Shown here one piece after another: positions 1-7,180 of a DNA stretch of 64,000 bases. Position 1 is the first letter of the stretch. Every line of letters begins with the position of its first letter. The position numbers were made by a program, and so were the translations under genes. The stretch is from Phycisphaerales bacterium (GTDB lineage: Bacteria; Planctomycetota; Phycisphaerae; Phycisphaerales; UBA1924): contig JADJMV010000006.1 of the NCBI GenBank assembly GCA_016709445.1, forward strand, positions 62,001 through 126,000, written 5' to 3'. Under the pieces are notes generated by a model, which was not told the DNA's origin, made no database searches, and was given only the letters and a program-made list of their open reading frames with translations.

Positions 1-44
1 TCCGCCGCAGCGCGGGCAAGAAGAAGGCCTCCTCCGAAGCTTGA
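1..44 (+). CDS. C-terminal tail of a basic protein, probably ribosomal protein L15 (partial)
   Basis: Only the last codons are in the window. In the frame that ends with the TGA at 42-44 they read RRSAGKKKASSEA, a lysine/arginine-rich tail. The next gene is secY, 87 bases on, and in most bacteria rplO lies directly before secY, so the position suggests L15. The residues seen are not diagnostic, so the name rests on gene order alone. Confidence 0.45.
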   Translation, partial: RRSAGKKKASSEA

Positions 45-131
45 TGACCATCCCCGCCGCGCGCCCATGGGGCGGAGGGCCAAGGAGCATTCGCCGGGGC
101 GGGGAGGCCCGCCCTGCGGGCAAGACTCGAG

Positions 132-1529
132 ATGATCAAGACCCTCCTCCACGTGTTCCAGGTCCGTGAACTCCGCAGCAAGCTCCTGTTCACACTGGGC
201 ATGCTGATCGTGTACCGCATCGGATTCTGGATCCCCCTCCCCGGTGTCAACCAGGAAGAGATGGTCCGCTTCTTCCAGCAGGCAGCGCAGACCAACAGCG
301 CCGCCGGCCGCGCCGCCCAGTACGTCGCGATCTTCTCCGGTGGATCCTTCAGCCGATCCACCATCTTCGGCCTGGGCATCATGCCCTACATCACTGCCTC
401 GATCATCTTCCAGCTCGTCGGGTCGGTTTCTCCGACGCTCAAGAAGCTCCAGGAAGAGGGCCCGAGCGGCCGCGCCAAGGTTCAAGAGTGGACGCGCTAC
501 GCCACCGTCGCCCTCTGTATCGTCCAGGCGGTTGGCTGGCTCGGCTATATGAAGGGCGCCGGCCTGGTCCTCCCCCAATACGGCAATAACCCCGTGTGGT
601 GGATGACCGCGCTCACCGCGCTCACCGCCGGCACGATCTTCCTGATGTGGCTCGGTGAGCAGATCGACCGTTTCGGCATCGGCAACGGCGTCTCCCTCAT
701 CATCACCGCCGGCATCCTCACCGGTATGCCCCGCGCCCTCGTCCACGTCTGGAGCACCTACGACCCCAGCGGTACACAGGGACTCAACGCCATCGGCGTC
801 CTCATGCTCGCCGGAGGCTTCGTCTTCGTCGTCGGCGGCGCGGTCCTGCTCACCGTTGCCCAGCGACGCATCCCCATCCAGCAGGCCAAGCACACCCGCG
901 GCCGCCGGGTCTACGGCGGCCAGCGCAGCTACCTGCCCCTCCGCATTAACCACTCGGGCGTCATGCCAATCATCTTCGCCAGCTCCCTCATGATCTTCCC
1001 CTCGGTCATCTTCGAGGCCATCGCCTCCGCCGCCAAGGCCCCCGGCAACGACGGATGGTGGGTCACCGCGCTCACCCGCCTCGGCGAGTGGTTCCAGATC
1101 GGCCAGTTCCCCTACGTCCTGCTCTACGTCCTCATGGTCTACTTCTTCTCCTACTTCTGGGTCACCGTCCAATTCAATCCCGAGGACATGGCCAAGCAGC
1201 TCCGCGACCACGGCTCCTTCATCCCCGGCCTCCGCCCCGGCCCCCGGACCGCCGAGTATCTCGAGGCCGTCATCGGACGCATCACCTACGTCGGCGCCGC
1301 ATTCCTATCCGTGATCGCCGTCCTCCCCATGGTCGTCAACAAGAGCCTCAACATCGACTATTCGGTCACCCAATTCCTCGGCGGCACGGGCCTGCTCATC
1401 GTCGTCAGCGTGACCCTCGACTTCCTCCAACGCATCGAGGCGAACCTCATGATGCGCAACTATGCCGGGTTCCTCGGCGGGGAAGAGGCCAAGACCTCCA
1501 CCGCACGCGTCCGCGGCCCGCGCGGCTGA
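132..1529 (+). CDS. secY: Protein translocase subunit SecY
   Basis: Central channel-forming subunit of the Sec translocon in the inner membrane, which partners SecE/SecG and docks ribosomes or SecA. The 465-residue product is hydrophobic throughout, with about ten membrane segments. It has the family features GIMPYITASIIFQLV near residues 83-97 and the cytoplasmic loop QRRIPIQQAK near 245-254, followed by the arginine-rich C5 tip YLEAVIGRITYVGA. It is slightly longer than the usual 430-440 residues because of extra sequence in loops and tail. It starts at ATG 132 and precedes map by 18 bases. The identification is secure. Confidence 0.97.
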   Translation: MIKTLLHVFQVRELRSKLLFTLGMLIVYRIGFWIPLPGVNQEEMVRFFQQAAQTNSAAGRAAQYVAIFSGGSFSRSTIFGLGIMPYITASIIFQLVGSVSPTLKKLQEEGPSGRAKVQEWTRYATVALCIVQAVGWLGYMKGAGLVLPQYGNNPVWWMTALTALTAGTIFLMWLGEQIDRFGIGNGVSLIITAGILTGMPRALVHVWSTYDPSGTQGLNAIGVLMLAGGFVFVVGGAVLLTVAQRRIPIQQAKHTRGRRVYGGQRSYLPLRINHSGVMPIIFASSLMIFPSVIFEAIASAAKAPGNDGWWVTALTRLGEWFQIGQFPYVLLYVLMVYFFSYFWVTVQFNPEDMAKQLRDHGSFIPGLRPGPRTAEYLEAVIGRITYVGAAFLSVIAVLPMVVNKSLNIDYSVTQFLGGTGLLIVVSVTLDFLQRIEANLMMRNYAGFLGGEEAKTSTARVRGPRG

Positions 1530-1547
1530 CGCCGGCCCGACGCCCAC

Positions 1548-2387
1548 GTGACGCAGCCCCACCGATTCGTCCCGATCCGATCACCGCGAGATATCGCGGG
1601 AATCGACCGCGCCGCTCGCCTCGCCTGGCTCGCCGCCAGACAGGGCGTCCGAGCCGCGTCCCCGGGGCAGACCACCGCCGAACTCGCCGAGGAAGTCCGC
1701 GATGTCATCCTTCGGGGCGGGGGCACTCCGGCGTTCGAGGGGTATCGCCCCGCAGGCGCCGAGACGCCCTTCCCCGGCGTCGCGTGCCTCTCCGTCGGCG
1801 AGCAGGCCGTCCACGCACCGCCCGGCCCGCGCCGCCTCGCCCCCGGAGACGTGCTGACGATCGATGTGGGAGTCATCCTCGACGGCTGGTTCGGCGACGT
1901 CGCCGAATCGGTGACGATCCCCGGCGATCGCGGTGGGGGGGCCGAACTCGTCGCCGCCAGCCGAAGGGTCGTCGCCGCCGGCATCCGCGCCTGCCGGCCC
2001 GGCGCCTGGTGGAGTTCCGTCGCCAGAACGATCCGCGCCGCAGCCGCCGAGCGAGAACTCGCGGTGCTGGCCGGCTACACCGGTCACGGCGTCGGTCGCG
2101 CCCTGCACGAGCCGCCGCGTGCCGACTGCCAGTTGCGCGCGGGCGCAGCGGGCGACTTTCCCTTGCTGCCGGGGATGGTGCTCACCGTCGAGCCCATTCT
2201 GGTCGCGCCGGGTGTCGGGATCGAACGGGACGCCGACGGCTGGACGGTGCGTACCGCCGACGGGTCGCCGGCCTGCCATGTCGAACGCACCGTCGCTGTC
2301 ACCCGTCGCGGACCCCGAATTCTCGGCCTCCCGGGCACGGATTCGGGATTTCGGAGGGTCTATAGTCACCGCTCCGGTGGAGCCTGA
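1548..2387 (+). CDS. map: Type I methionine aminopeptidase
   Basis: Cytosolic metallo-aminopeptidase that removes the initiator methionine from new proteins. The 279-residue protein shows the metal ligands of the family in order: Asp and Asp in IDVGVILDGWFGD, His in GHGVGRALHE, Glu in LTVEPI and Glu in HVERTVAV. The substrate-site His is in QAVHAPPGP. It starts at GTG 1548, 18 bases after secY. In Bacillus-like operons adk lies between secY and map; here it is absent. The sequence is unusually rich in Arg, Gly and Pro but all catalytic residues are present. Confidence 0.93.
   Translation: MTQPHRFVPIRSPRDIAGIDRAARLAWLAARQGVRAASPGQTTAELAEEVRDVILRGGGTPAFEGYRPAGAETPFPGVACLSVGEQAVHAPPGPRRLAPGDVLTIDVGVILDGWFGDVAESVTIPGDRGGGAELVAASRRVVAAGIRACRPGAWWSSVARTIRAAAAERELAVLAGYTGHGVGRALHEPPRADCQLRAGAAGDFPLLPGMVLTVEPILVAPGVGIERDADGWTVRTADGSPACHVERTVAVTRRGPRILGLPGTDSGFRRVYSHRSGGA
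2357..2366 (+). promoter_or_regulatory. Putative -10 promoter element for infA
   Basis: GGTCTATAGT inside the last codons of map. The same ten bases recur before rplQ (5009-5018), and GGTCTAGCAT lies before rpmJ (2734-2743). TATAGT is a good sigma-70 -10 box. It would start a leader of about 50 bases before infA. No clear -35 box is seen. Confidence 0.5.
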
Positions 2388-2400
2388 GGTGTTGGAAAGG

Positions 2401-2418
2401 CCCGGCCTCGCGGCCGGG
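2401..2418 (+). promoter_or_regulatory. Stem-loop in the infA leader overlapping the ribosome binding site
   Basis: Perfect 7-bp inverted repeat CCCGGCC / GGCCGGG with a TCGC loop. Its right arm supplies the first bases of the GGGGAG Shine-Dalgarno sequence (2416-2421), 4-6 bases before the infA start. Folding would hide part of the ribosome binding site, so translational control of IF-1 is possible. This is inference from the sequence. Confidence 0.45.
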
Positions 2419-2424
2419 GAGTGC

Positions 2425-2649
2425 ATGGGAAAGCAAGACGACAAGTTCACGTTCGAGGCGACGGTGGTGGAAGCACTTCCCAACGCCATGTTCAAGGTCA
2501 AGCTGGCCAACGAGCAGCAGACCGAAATCCGGGCCTACGTCTCGGGGAAGATGCGGATGAACTACATCCGGATCCTCCCGGGCGACCGGGTGACCGTGGA
2601 GCTGAGCTCCTACGATCTGACGAAAGCTCGGATTACCTACCGCCATTAG
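2425..2649 (+). CDS. infA: Translation initiation factor IF-1
   Basis: Small OB-fold protein that binds the A site of the 30S subunit during initiation. The 74-residue product contains ALPNAMFKVKLAN, VSGKMRMNYIRILPGD and VTVELSSYDLTKARITYR, which match the family almost residue for residue. The start at ATG 2425 is chosen because it gives the family length (about 72) and follows GGGGAG; the reading frame stays open further upstream. It lies between map and rpmJ, the usual place in Gram-positive-like spc operons. Confidence 0.96.
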   Translation: MGKQDDKFTFEATVVEALPNAMFKVKLANEQQTEIRAYVSGKMRMNYIRILPGDRVTVELSSYDLTKARITYRH

Positions 2650-2733
2650 AGGGCCGGTTGGTATCTGGATGGTCCGGCTGCAGGGAATCTGCATGTTCGG
2701 TACCCCGGCGGGGGATGACTTCTCCGGCTCAGC

Positions 2734-2743
2734 GGTCTAGCAT
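2734..2743 (+). promoter_or_regulatory. Putative -10 promoter element for rpmJ
   Basis: GGTCTAGCAT in the 152-base gap between infA and rpmJ, sharing the GGTCTA start with the elements before infA and rplQ. TAGCAT fits TANNNT. It would give a leader of about 50 bases. Confidence 0.4.
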
Positions 2744-2801
2744 CCGGGCCCGCGCCGCCGCAGGCTCGGGCGAGTTGTGGCCCTCTGGAATGGGGCGAGT
2801 G

Positions 2802-2918
2802 ATGAAGGTCAAGGCAAGCGTCAAACGGATCTGCAACCAGTGTCAGATCATCCGCCGCCGCGGTAAGGTGCGGGTGATTTGCAAGGCCGATCCGAAGCAC
2901 AAGCAGGTCCAGGGCTGA
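2802..2918 (+). CDS. rpmJ: 50S ribosomal protein L36
   Basis: A 38-residue zinc-ribbon ribosomal protein of the large subunit. It reads MKVKASVKRICNQCQIIRRR and ends ICKADPKHKQVQG. The zinc ligands Cys11, Cys14, Cys27 and His33 are all present, so this is the zinc-binding (C+) form. The start ATG 2802 is fixed by the invariant MKV(K/R)ASVK beginning; the frame is open for longer upstream without meaningful sequence. rpsM follows after 30 bases. Confidence 0.96.
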   Translation: MKVKASVKRICNQCQIIRRRGKVRVICKADPKHKQVQG

Positions 2919-2948
2919 CCCTGGCCCGAGCAAGGAAGGGGCATCGGC

Positions 2949-3329
2949 GTGCCACGTATCGCGGGCATCGACGTTCCAGATAAGAAGAAGATTCTGTACG
3001 CGCTCCAGTACGTGCACGGGATCGGTCCGAAGTTCGCGGCCGCCATCCTGGCCGAGGCGCAGATCAACCCGGACGTTCGCGCGTCCGAGGTCTCTGATCA
3101 GCAGCTCGCGCAGGTCAACGCGATCATCGACGCAGGCTACCTGGTCGAGGGCGCGCTCCGCCGCCAGGTCGGCCAGAATATCCAGCGGCTCAAGGACATC
3201 CGCAGCTACCGCGGAGATCGTCACCGTCGCGGCCTGCCGACCCGTGGGCAGCGCACCCGCTGCAACGCCCGCACCCGCAAGGGCCGCAAGAAGACCGTGG
3301 CGGGCAAGAAGGGTGTGAAGGGTCACTGA
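2949..3329 (+). CDS. rpsM: 30S ribosomal protein S13
   Basis: Small-subunit head protein that contacts the P-site tRNA and the intersubunit bridge. The 126-residue product begins PRIAGIDVPDKKKILYALQ, has YVHGIGPKFA (helix-two turns-helix) and the conserved C-terminal RSYRGDRHRRGLPTRGQRT. The basic tail GRKKTVAGKKGVKGH is typical. The GTG start at 2949 follows AAGGAAGGGGC. Next is rpsK at 3411. Confidence 0.97.
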   Translation: MPRIAGIDVPDKKKILYALQYVHGIGPKFAAAILAEAQINPDVRASEVSDQQLAQVNAIIDAGYLVEGALRRQVGQNIQRLKDIRSYRGDRHRRGLPTRGQRTRCNARTRKGRKKTVAGKKGVKGH

Positions 3330-3410
3330 TCCCGCTCGCGGCGTCAGAGCCGCGCGAGAGATCGCCGCGTTCGTGGGCATCGATTCCGGATTGGTGGTGG
3401 TGAGGCAAGC

Positions 3411-3788
3411 ATGGCGAAGAAGGTCAAGAAAGTCCGCAAGAACGTCACGCGTGGCATCGTCCACGTGAAGGCCACGCAGAACAACACCATCGTCACCGTG
3501 ACCGACATGGCCGGCGAGACGCTGGCGTGGGACTCGGCTGGCACGATCGGCTTCAAGGGCGCCCGCAAGGCGACGCCCTTCGCCGCCACCCGTGCGGGCG
3601 AGCAGGTGGGCCACAAGGTCCGCAAGATCGGCATGGCCGAGGTCGAGGTCCGCATCAAGGGCACCGGCGCCGGACGCGAGTCCGCCGTCACCGGCGTTGC
3701 GAGCACCGGCATCCGTGTCACAGCCATCGAGGACCGCACCCCGGTCCCCCACAACGGCTGCCGCCCCCGCAAGCGCCGCCGCGTCTGA
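3411..3788 (+). CDS. rpsK: 30S ribosomal protein S11
   Basis: Small-subunit platform protein near the mRNA exit and E site. The 125-residue protein has the family segments GIVHVKATQNNTIVTVTD, GFKGARKATPFAA and the C-terminal TPVPHNGCRPRKRRRV. Downstream in enterobacteria one expects rpsD before rpoA; here a 170-base spacer without a gene leads straight to rpoA. Confidence 0.97.
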   Translation: MAKKVKKVRKNVTRGIVHVKATQNNTIVTVTDMAGETLAWDSAGTIGFKGARKATPFAATRAGEQVGHKVRKIGMAEVEVRIKGTGAGRESAVTGVASTGIRVTAIEDRTPVPHNGCRPRKRRRV

Positions 3789-3958
3789 CGCAGTTTCTCG
3801 GGGCAGCGCCGCTCCCGGGCGGCGCGATCCTTCCCACGCCCCTCGCATCCGGGACACCCGGCCACGCCCAGAAGAGGCACGATCCACCGACGGGGTCGCG
3901 ATTCTCGAGAGGCGGGGTCGAAACGCACCAGGGCGACCGTCGGGAATGAGGTGATGCA

Positions 3959-4972
3959 ATGCGCATCCGTTGGCGTGGTCTGGAACTCCCCAGTCGCGTG
4001 GTCAAGGACGCCCGTTTCACGGGTGACACCTACGGCCGTTTCTCCGTTGAACCCTTCGAGCGGGGCTTCGGCACCACCGTGGGCAACGGTCTCCGTAGGG
4101 TCCTGCTCAGCGCCCTCGAGGGCGCCGCGGTCACCCGCGTCAAGATCAAGGGCGCCGACCACGAGTTCACCACCGTCCCCGGCGTCTTGGAAGATGTCAC
4201 CGACATCATCCTGAACGTCAAGGGCCTGGTCGTGAAGCTCGAGTCCGAGGAAGACAAGACGATGCGCCTCGCGGTCCGAGGCCCCGGCGAGATCACGGCC
4301 GACATGATCGAGGCCGACTCTTCCATCACGATCATCAACAAGCACCTCGTCATCGCCACCCTCACCGACGAGATCGACTTCGAGATGGAGTTCACCGTCG
4401 GCAAGGGCCGCGGCTACGTCCCCGCCAGCGAGCAGTACGAGGCCGAGGACGAGCAGGAGATCGGCATCATCCACGTCGATGCCATCTACTCCCCTGTCCA
4501 GCGCGTCCGCTACAGCGTCGAGGACACCCGCGTCGGCCAGCGCACGAACTTCGACAAGCTCACCCTCGAGATCTGGACCAACGGCACCGTGACCCCCGAG
4601 ATGGCGCTCGTCGAGGCCGGCAAGATCCTCCGCAAGCACCTGAACCCGTTCGTGCAGTACGCGGAGCTCGGCCAGGAGCGCGTCAGCGAGGAGGCCGCCG
4701 CGGCCGCCAGCGTCGACGAGGAGCTCATCCGCAAGCTCAACATGCCCATGGGCGAGCTTGAGCTCTCCGTCCGGGCCAGCAACTGCCTTGAATCCGCACG
4801 CATCGAGGTGGTTGCCCAGCTTGTCACCCAGACCGAGGGCGACCTGCTCAAGCTCCGCTCCTTCGGGCGGACCAGCCTCCGCGAGGTCAAGCGGAAGCTG
4901 CTCGATATCGGCCTCGATCTGGGCATGCAGCTCCCCGAGGGCTACCAGATCCCGGCCTCCGCTGGGGCCTGA
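3959..4972 (+). CDS. rpoA: DNA-directed RNA polymerase subunit alpha
   Basis: Alpha subunit that nucleates RNA polymerase assembly and contacts promoter UP elements and activators. The 337-residue product has the N-terminal dimerisation domain (FERGFGTTVGNGLRRVLLSA near residue 40, then the GAAVTRVKIKGADHEF region) and a C-terminal alpha-CTD with two helix-hairpin-helix elements (NCLESARIEVVAQLVTQ and GRTSLREVKRKLLDIGL). Length and order are normal. A 170-base gap separates it from rpsK and a strong hairpin lies just after its stop. Confidence 0.97.
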   Translation: MRIRWRGLELPSRVVKDARFTGDTYGRFSVEPFERGFGTTVGNGLRRVLLSALEGAAVTRVKIKGADHEFTTVPGVLEDVTDIILNVKGLVVKLESEEDKTMRLAVRGPGEITADMIEADSSITIINKHLVIATLTDEIDFEMEFTVGKGRGYVPASEQYEAEDEQEIGIIHVDAIYSPVQRVRYSVEDTRVGQRTNFDKLTLEIWTNGTVTPEMALVEAGKILRKHLNPFVQYAELGQERVSEEAAAAASVDEELIRKLNMPMGELELSVRASNCLESARIEVVAQLVTQTEGDLLKLRSFGRTSLREVKRKLLDIGLDLGMQLPEGYQIPASAGA

Positions 4973-4982
4973 TCGCCCAAGC

Positions 4983-5011
4983 ACCCGACCCGCCCCCCGG
5001 GGGGGTCGGGT
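4983..5011 (+). terminator. GC-rich hairpin after rpoA, probable terminator or attenuator
   Basis: ACCCGA at 4983-4988 pairs with TCGGGT at 5006-5011, enclosing a C-run/G-run stem. It begins 11 bases after the rpoA stop. It has no U-tract; instead the sequence runs into the TATAGT promoter-like element that precedes rplQ, so termination of rpoA and a fresh start for rplQ may be set side by side. Confidence 0.5.
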
Positions 5012-5018
5012 CTATAGT
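5009..5018 (+). promoter_or_regulatory. Putative -10 promoter element for rplQ
   Basis: GGTCTATAGT, identical over ten bases to the element before infA. It overlaps the right edge of the rpoA hairpin and would give an rplQ leader of roughly 40 bases that carries a GAGGAGAT ribosome binding site. Confidence 0.5.
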
Positions 5019-5062
5019 TGTCGCCCGGCCCAGAGGCCGAGCGAGGTTTCGAGGAGATCGTC

Positions 5063-5683
5063 ATGCGCCACCGCAAGGCCGGCTTCAAACTCAACCGCAC
5101 GACCGCCCACCGCCAGGCGATGCTGCGCAATATGGCCGCTTCTGTCTTCGAGCACGGTCAGATCGTGACCACCATCCCGAAGGCCAAGGCCCTCCAGCCG
5201 CTCGTCGAGAAGATCATCACCAAGGCCAAGCGCGGCGATCTGCACGCCCGCCGCCAGGTGATCGCGATCCTCGGGCGCGACCGCGTCGGCTTCGCCTGGA
5301 TGTACCTGCCCAAGAACGCCTCAGACGCCGAGCGCGAGCAGGTCACCAAGCTCCGCGAACGCGCCGAGGGCTACTTCGACGTGCCCGACTCCAGCGAGGT
5401 CGAGCGCAACCGCTACGGCGAACTCCGCAAGGCGCCCAAGATCGTCAAGCACATCTTCGAGAACGTCGCGCCCCGCTTCGCCGATCGCGCCGGCGGCTAC
5501 ACCCGAATCGTCAAGCTCGGCTACCGCCGGCTCGGCGACGCCACCCCGCTCTGCGTCCTCCAACTCGTCGGCAACGAAGAGGGCCCCGAGATCGGTGGCA
5601 AACCCAGCGGGCGCCGTCGCCAGGCCGACAAGCGGGCCGCCTACGCCGCCAAGGTCCGCAAGGCCGCCGCGGCTGAGTCCTGA
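5063..5683 (+). CDS. rplQ: 50S ribosomal protein L17, enlarged form
   Basis: Large-subunit protein near the polypeptide exit tunnel. It begins MRHRKAGFKLNRTTAHRQAM and ends its core with PRFADRAGGYTRIVKLGYRR, both family signatures. At 206 residues it is far longer than the usual 115-130. About 50 extra residues (roughly 73-125, containing GYFDVPDSSEVERNRYGELR) sit between the two conserved halves, and a basic Ala/Lys tail of about 30 residues is added. ATG 5063 is chosen because it gives the invariant MRHRK start after GAGGAGAT. Confidence 0.95.
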   Translation: MRHRKAGFKLNRTTAHRQAMLRNMAASVFEHGQIVTTIPKAKALQPLVEKIITKAKRGDLHARRQVIAILGRDRVGFAWMYLPKNASDAEREQVTKLRERAEGYFDVPDSSEVERNRYGELRKAPKIVKHIFENVAPRFADRAGGYTRIVKLGYRRLGDATPLCVLQLVGNEEGPEIGGKPSGRRRQADKRAAYAAKVRKAAAAES

Positions 5684-5690
5684 GGCCACA

Positions 5691-6443
5691 TTGACCAGTT
5701 CCAGCACAACCTCCCGCCCGGGGCCCCTGCCCCGGGCGGTTGTCGCTTTGGCGCTCCTGGGCGCGGTCGTCGCGTGGTGGTTCCTCGTGCGCCGCCCGAC
5801 CACTCCCGGGGAGGCGGCGCCGAGCGGTCCACACCCCGGACTCACGGCGGCCGATCCCGATGCGCCTGTCCAGCCGCCATCGCCCGTACGGACCGTCGCG
5901 CTGCAGTTCCTCGTGGCGACGGTGCCGAGCGGCGCCGGGCGACGCCCCGACGTCGCACGCCTCCTCCAATCGATCGACGCGGCCCCGGGCGCCCAGGCCG
6001 GCGCCGAGCCATTCAACGCCTGGCTCGGCCAGATCCAGTCGCTCGCCGGGGCGGGTGTGATCACAATCGAATCTCGTCCGACGCTTGTGGTGCGCAGCGG
6101 GCAGACCGCGACGATCGGCGTGAGTTCCCAGACCGCCGCGGGCTCGGAGAGCCTCTCCATCACGGCGACTCCCGAACTGGGTGAATCCGACGCCGTGGCA
6201 CTCGACATCCGGTGCCGGGCGGGTCGGGCCGAGAACGCCGTCGAACGCTGGACCCAGGATTCGTCGTTCCCACTCGGCCCCCACACGGACCTCGCGCGCC
6301 AGACGGTGGTCCTGCCCGGAGGCGGTGCGGCGCTTCTGGGCGCGGTCCGAACACCTCTGGGGCGCGAGGGCACCCTGATCGTGATGGTGACCCCGGAAGC
6401 CCTGGCATCCACGCCCGGCCCGTCGCCGCAGGTCGCAGACTGA
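5691..6443 (+). CDS. Membrane-anchored protein with a secretin-like beta-domain
   Basis: Not assignable to a named family with certainty. Read from TTG 5691, 8 bases after rplQ, it has 250 residues: a short basic head, one membrane segment (about residues 17-35, ALALLGAVVAWWFL) and a periplasmic part. The periplasmic part follows the order of a type II/IV secretin C-terminal domain: a strand with VALQFLVATV, then ITIESRPTLVVRSGQTATIG, then LSITATPELGESDAVALDI, and finally TVVLPGGGAALLGAV. The barrel-length insertions of true secretins are missing. The next gene has the same pattern. The function is unknown; the secretin link is inference from strand order. Confidence 0.6.
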   Translation: MTSSSTTSRPGPLPRAVVALALLGAVVAWWFLVRRPTTPGEAAPSGPHPGLTAADPDAPVQPPSPVRTVALQFLVATVPSGAGRRPDVARLLQSIDAAPGAQAGAEPFNAWLGQIQSLAGAGVITIESRPTLVVRSGQTATIGVSSQTAAGSESLSITATPELGESDAVALDIRCRAGRAENAVERWTQDSSFPLGPHTDLARQTVVLPGGGAALLGAVRTPLGREGTLIVMVTPEALASTPGPSPQVAD

Positions 6444-6459
6444 ACCCACCGGCCGCGGG

Positions 6460-6465
6460 TATGTT
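6460..6465 (+). promoter_or_regulatory. TANNNT box abutting the start of the 6472 gene
   Basis: TATGTT followed by 6 bases and ATG 6472. No Shine-Dalgarno sequence is present. The spacing would place the transcription start at or next to the ATG (leaderless type). Confidence 0.45.
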
Positions 6466-6471
6466 GCGCTG

Positions 6472-7156
6472 ATGGTGCTCAGGCGGCTCTTCCCCCTCGC
6501 CGGACTGCTCGCACTCTCGGGGTGTGTTGCGGATCACGCGGCGCATGGCCCCGAGGTCTACCGGGCAAGCCCGCTCCCCACGGCCCTTCCGCACGCCGAT
6601 TCCGCGGTGATGGTGCGCGCGTGGTGGTTCGAGTGCACCGACCAGGACGATCCCGACGCCCGGGTGCTCCTCGCCGCCTCTCAACCAGGACTCGCGCGAA
6701 GCTGGATTCCCTCCCGACGCGGTGACTTCCGCCGCGGCTCTGAAGGCGCTGGAGTCTCGCGGCAAGGGGCGTCTACTCGGCCATCCTGAAATCACCACGC
6801 GATGTGGCGAGCGGGCCAGCGTCGCGCTGGTCTCTCCAGAACCGGCGGGAGGCGAGGACGATCCGTGGGCCCACCTGCGCGCCGGTTCCGTGCGAGGCTT
6901 CGCCCTGTCGGTCGACCCCAGCCTCGAACCCGACAGCCGGCTCGGCCTCGAGATGGATTTCCTGTACCGCCCCAAGACCAAGGCGGAGGACACGCGTCAC
7001 GACGAGACGATCGCCCGGTGCCAGCAGCGTCTCACCTTGCCCGACGGCGCCTGCGCCGTGCTCGGCGGCCAGCGCCTCGTGGACGAGCCTGCCCCGGGAG
7101 CCCCGCGCCCGCTCTCCACACTGCTGCTGGTGGTGCAGGCCACCACGGTCGACTGA
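6472..7156 (+). CDS. Lipoprotein with a secretin-like beta-domain, interrupted by a frame change
   Basis: The first frame (from ATG 6472) gives a lipoprotein signal (LAGLLALSGC) and then VMVRAWWFECTDQDDP. Meaningful sequence then moves to the next frame, joining near 6682: NQDSREAGFPPDAVTSAAAL, then GRLLGHPEITTRCGERASVA, LGLEMDFLYR and QQRLTLPDGACAVLGGQRL, ending at 7156. The joined product resembles the preceding gene and the order of secretin C-terminal strands. One surplus base (or two missing) near 6660-6690 explains the break; it may be an assembly error. In the first frame alone the ORF ends at 6789. Function unknown. Confidence 0.6.
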
Positions 7157-7180
7157 CCCGGGACCCCACGCCGCTCGGGA

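Noticed and set aside
6682..6722. Programmed ribosomal frameshift in the second secretin-like gene
   Set aside because: No slippery heptamer or downstream pseudoknot-like stem was evident at the join, and five other genes show similar breaks, so an indel is simpler.
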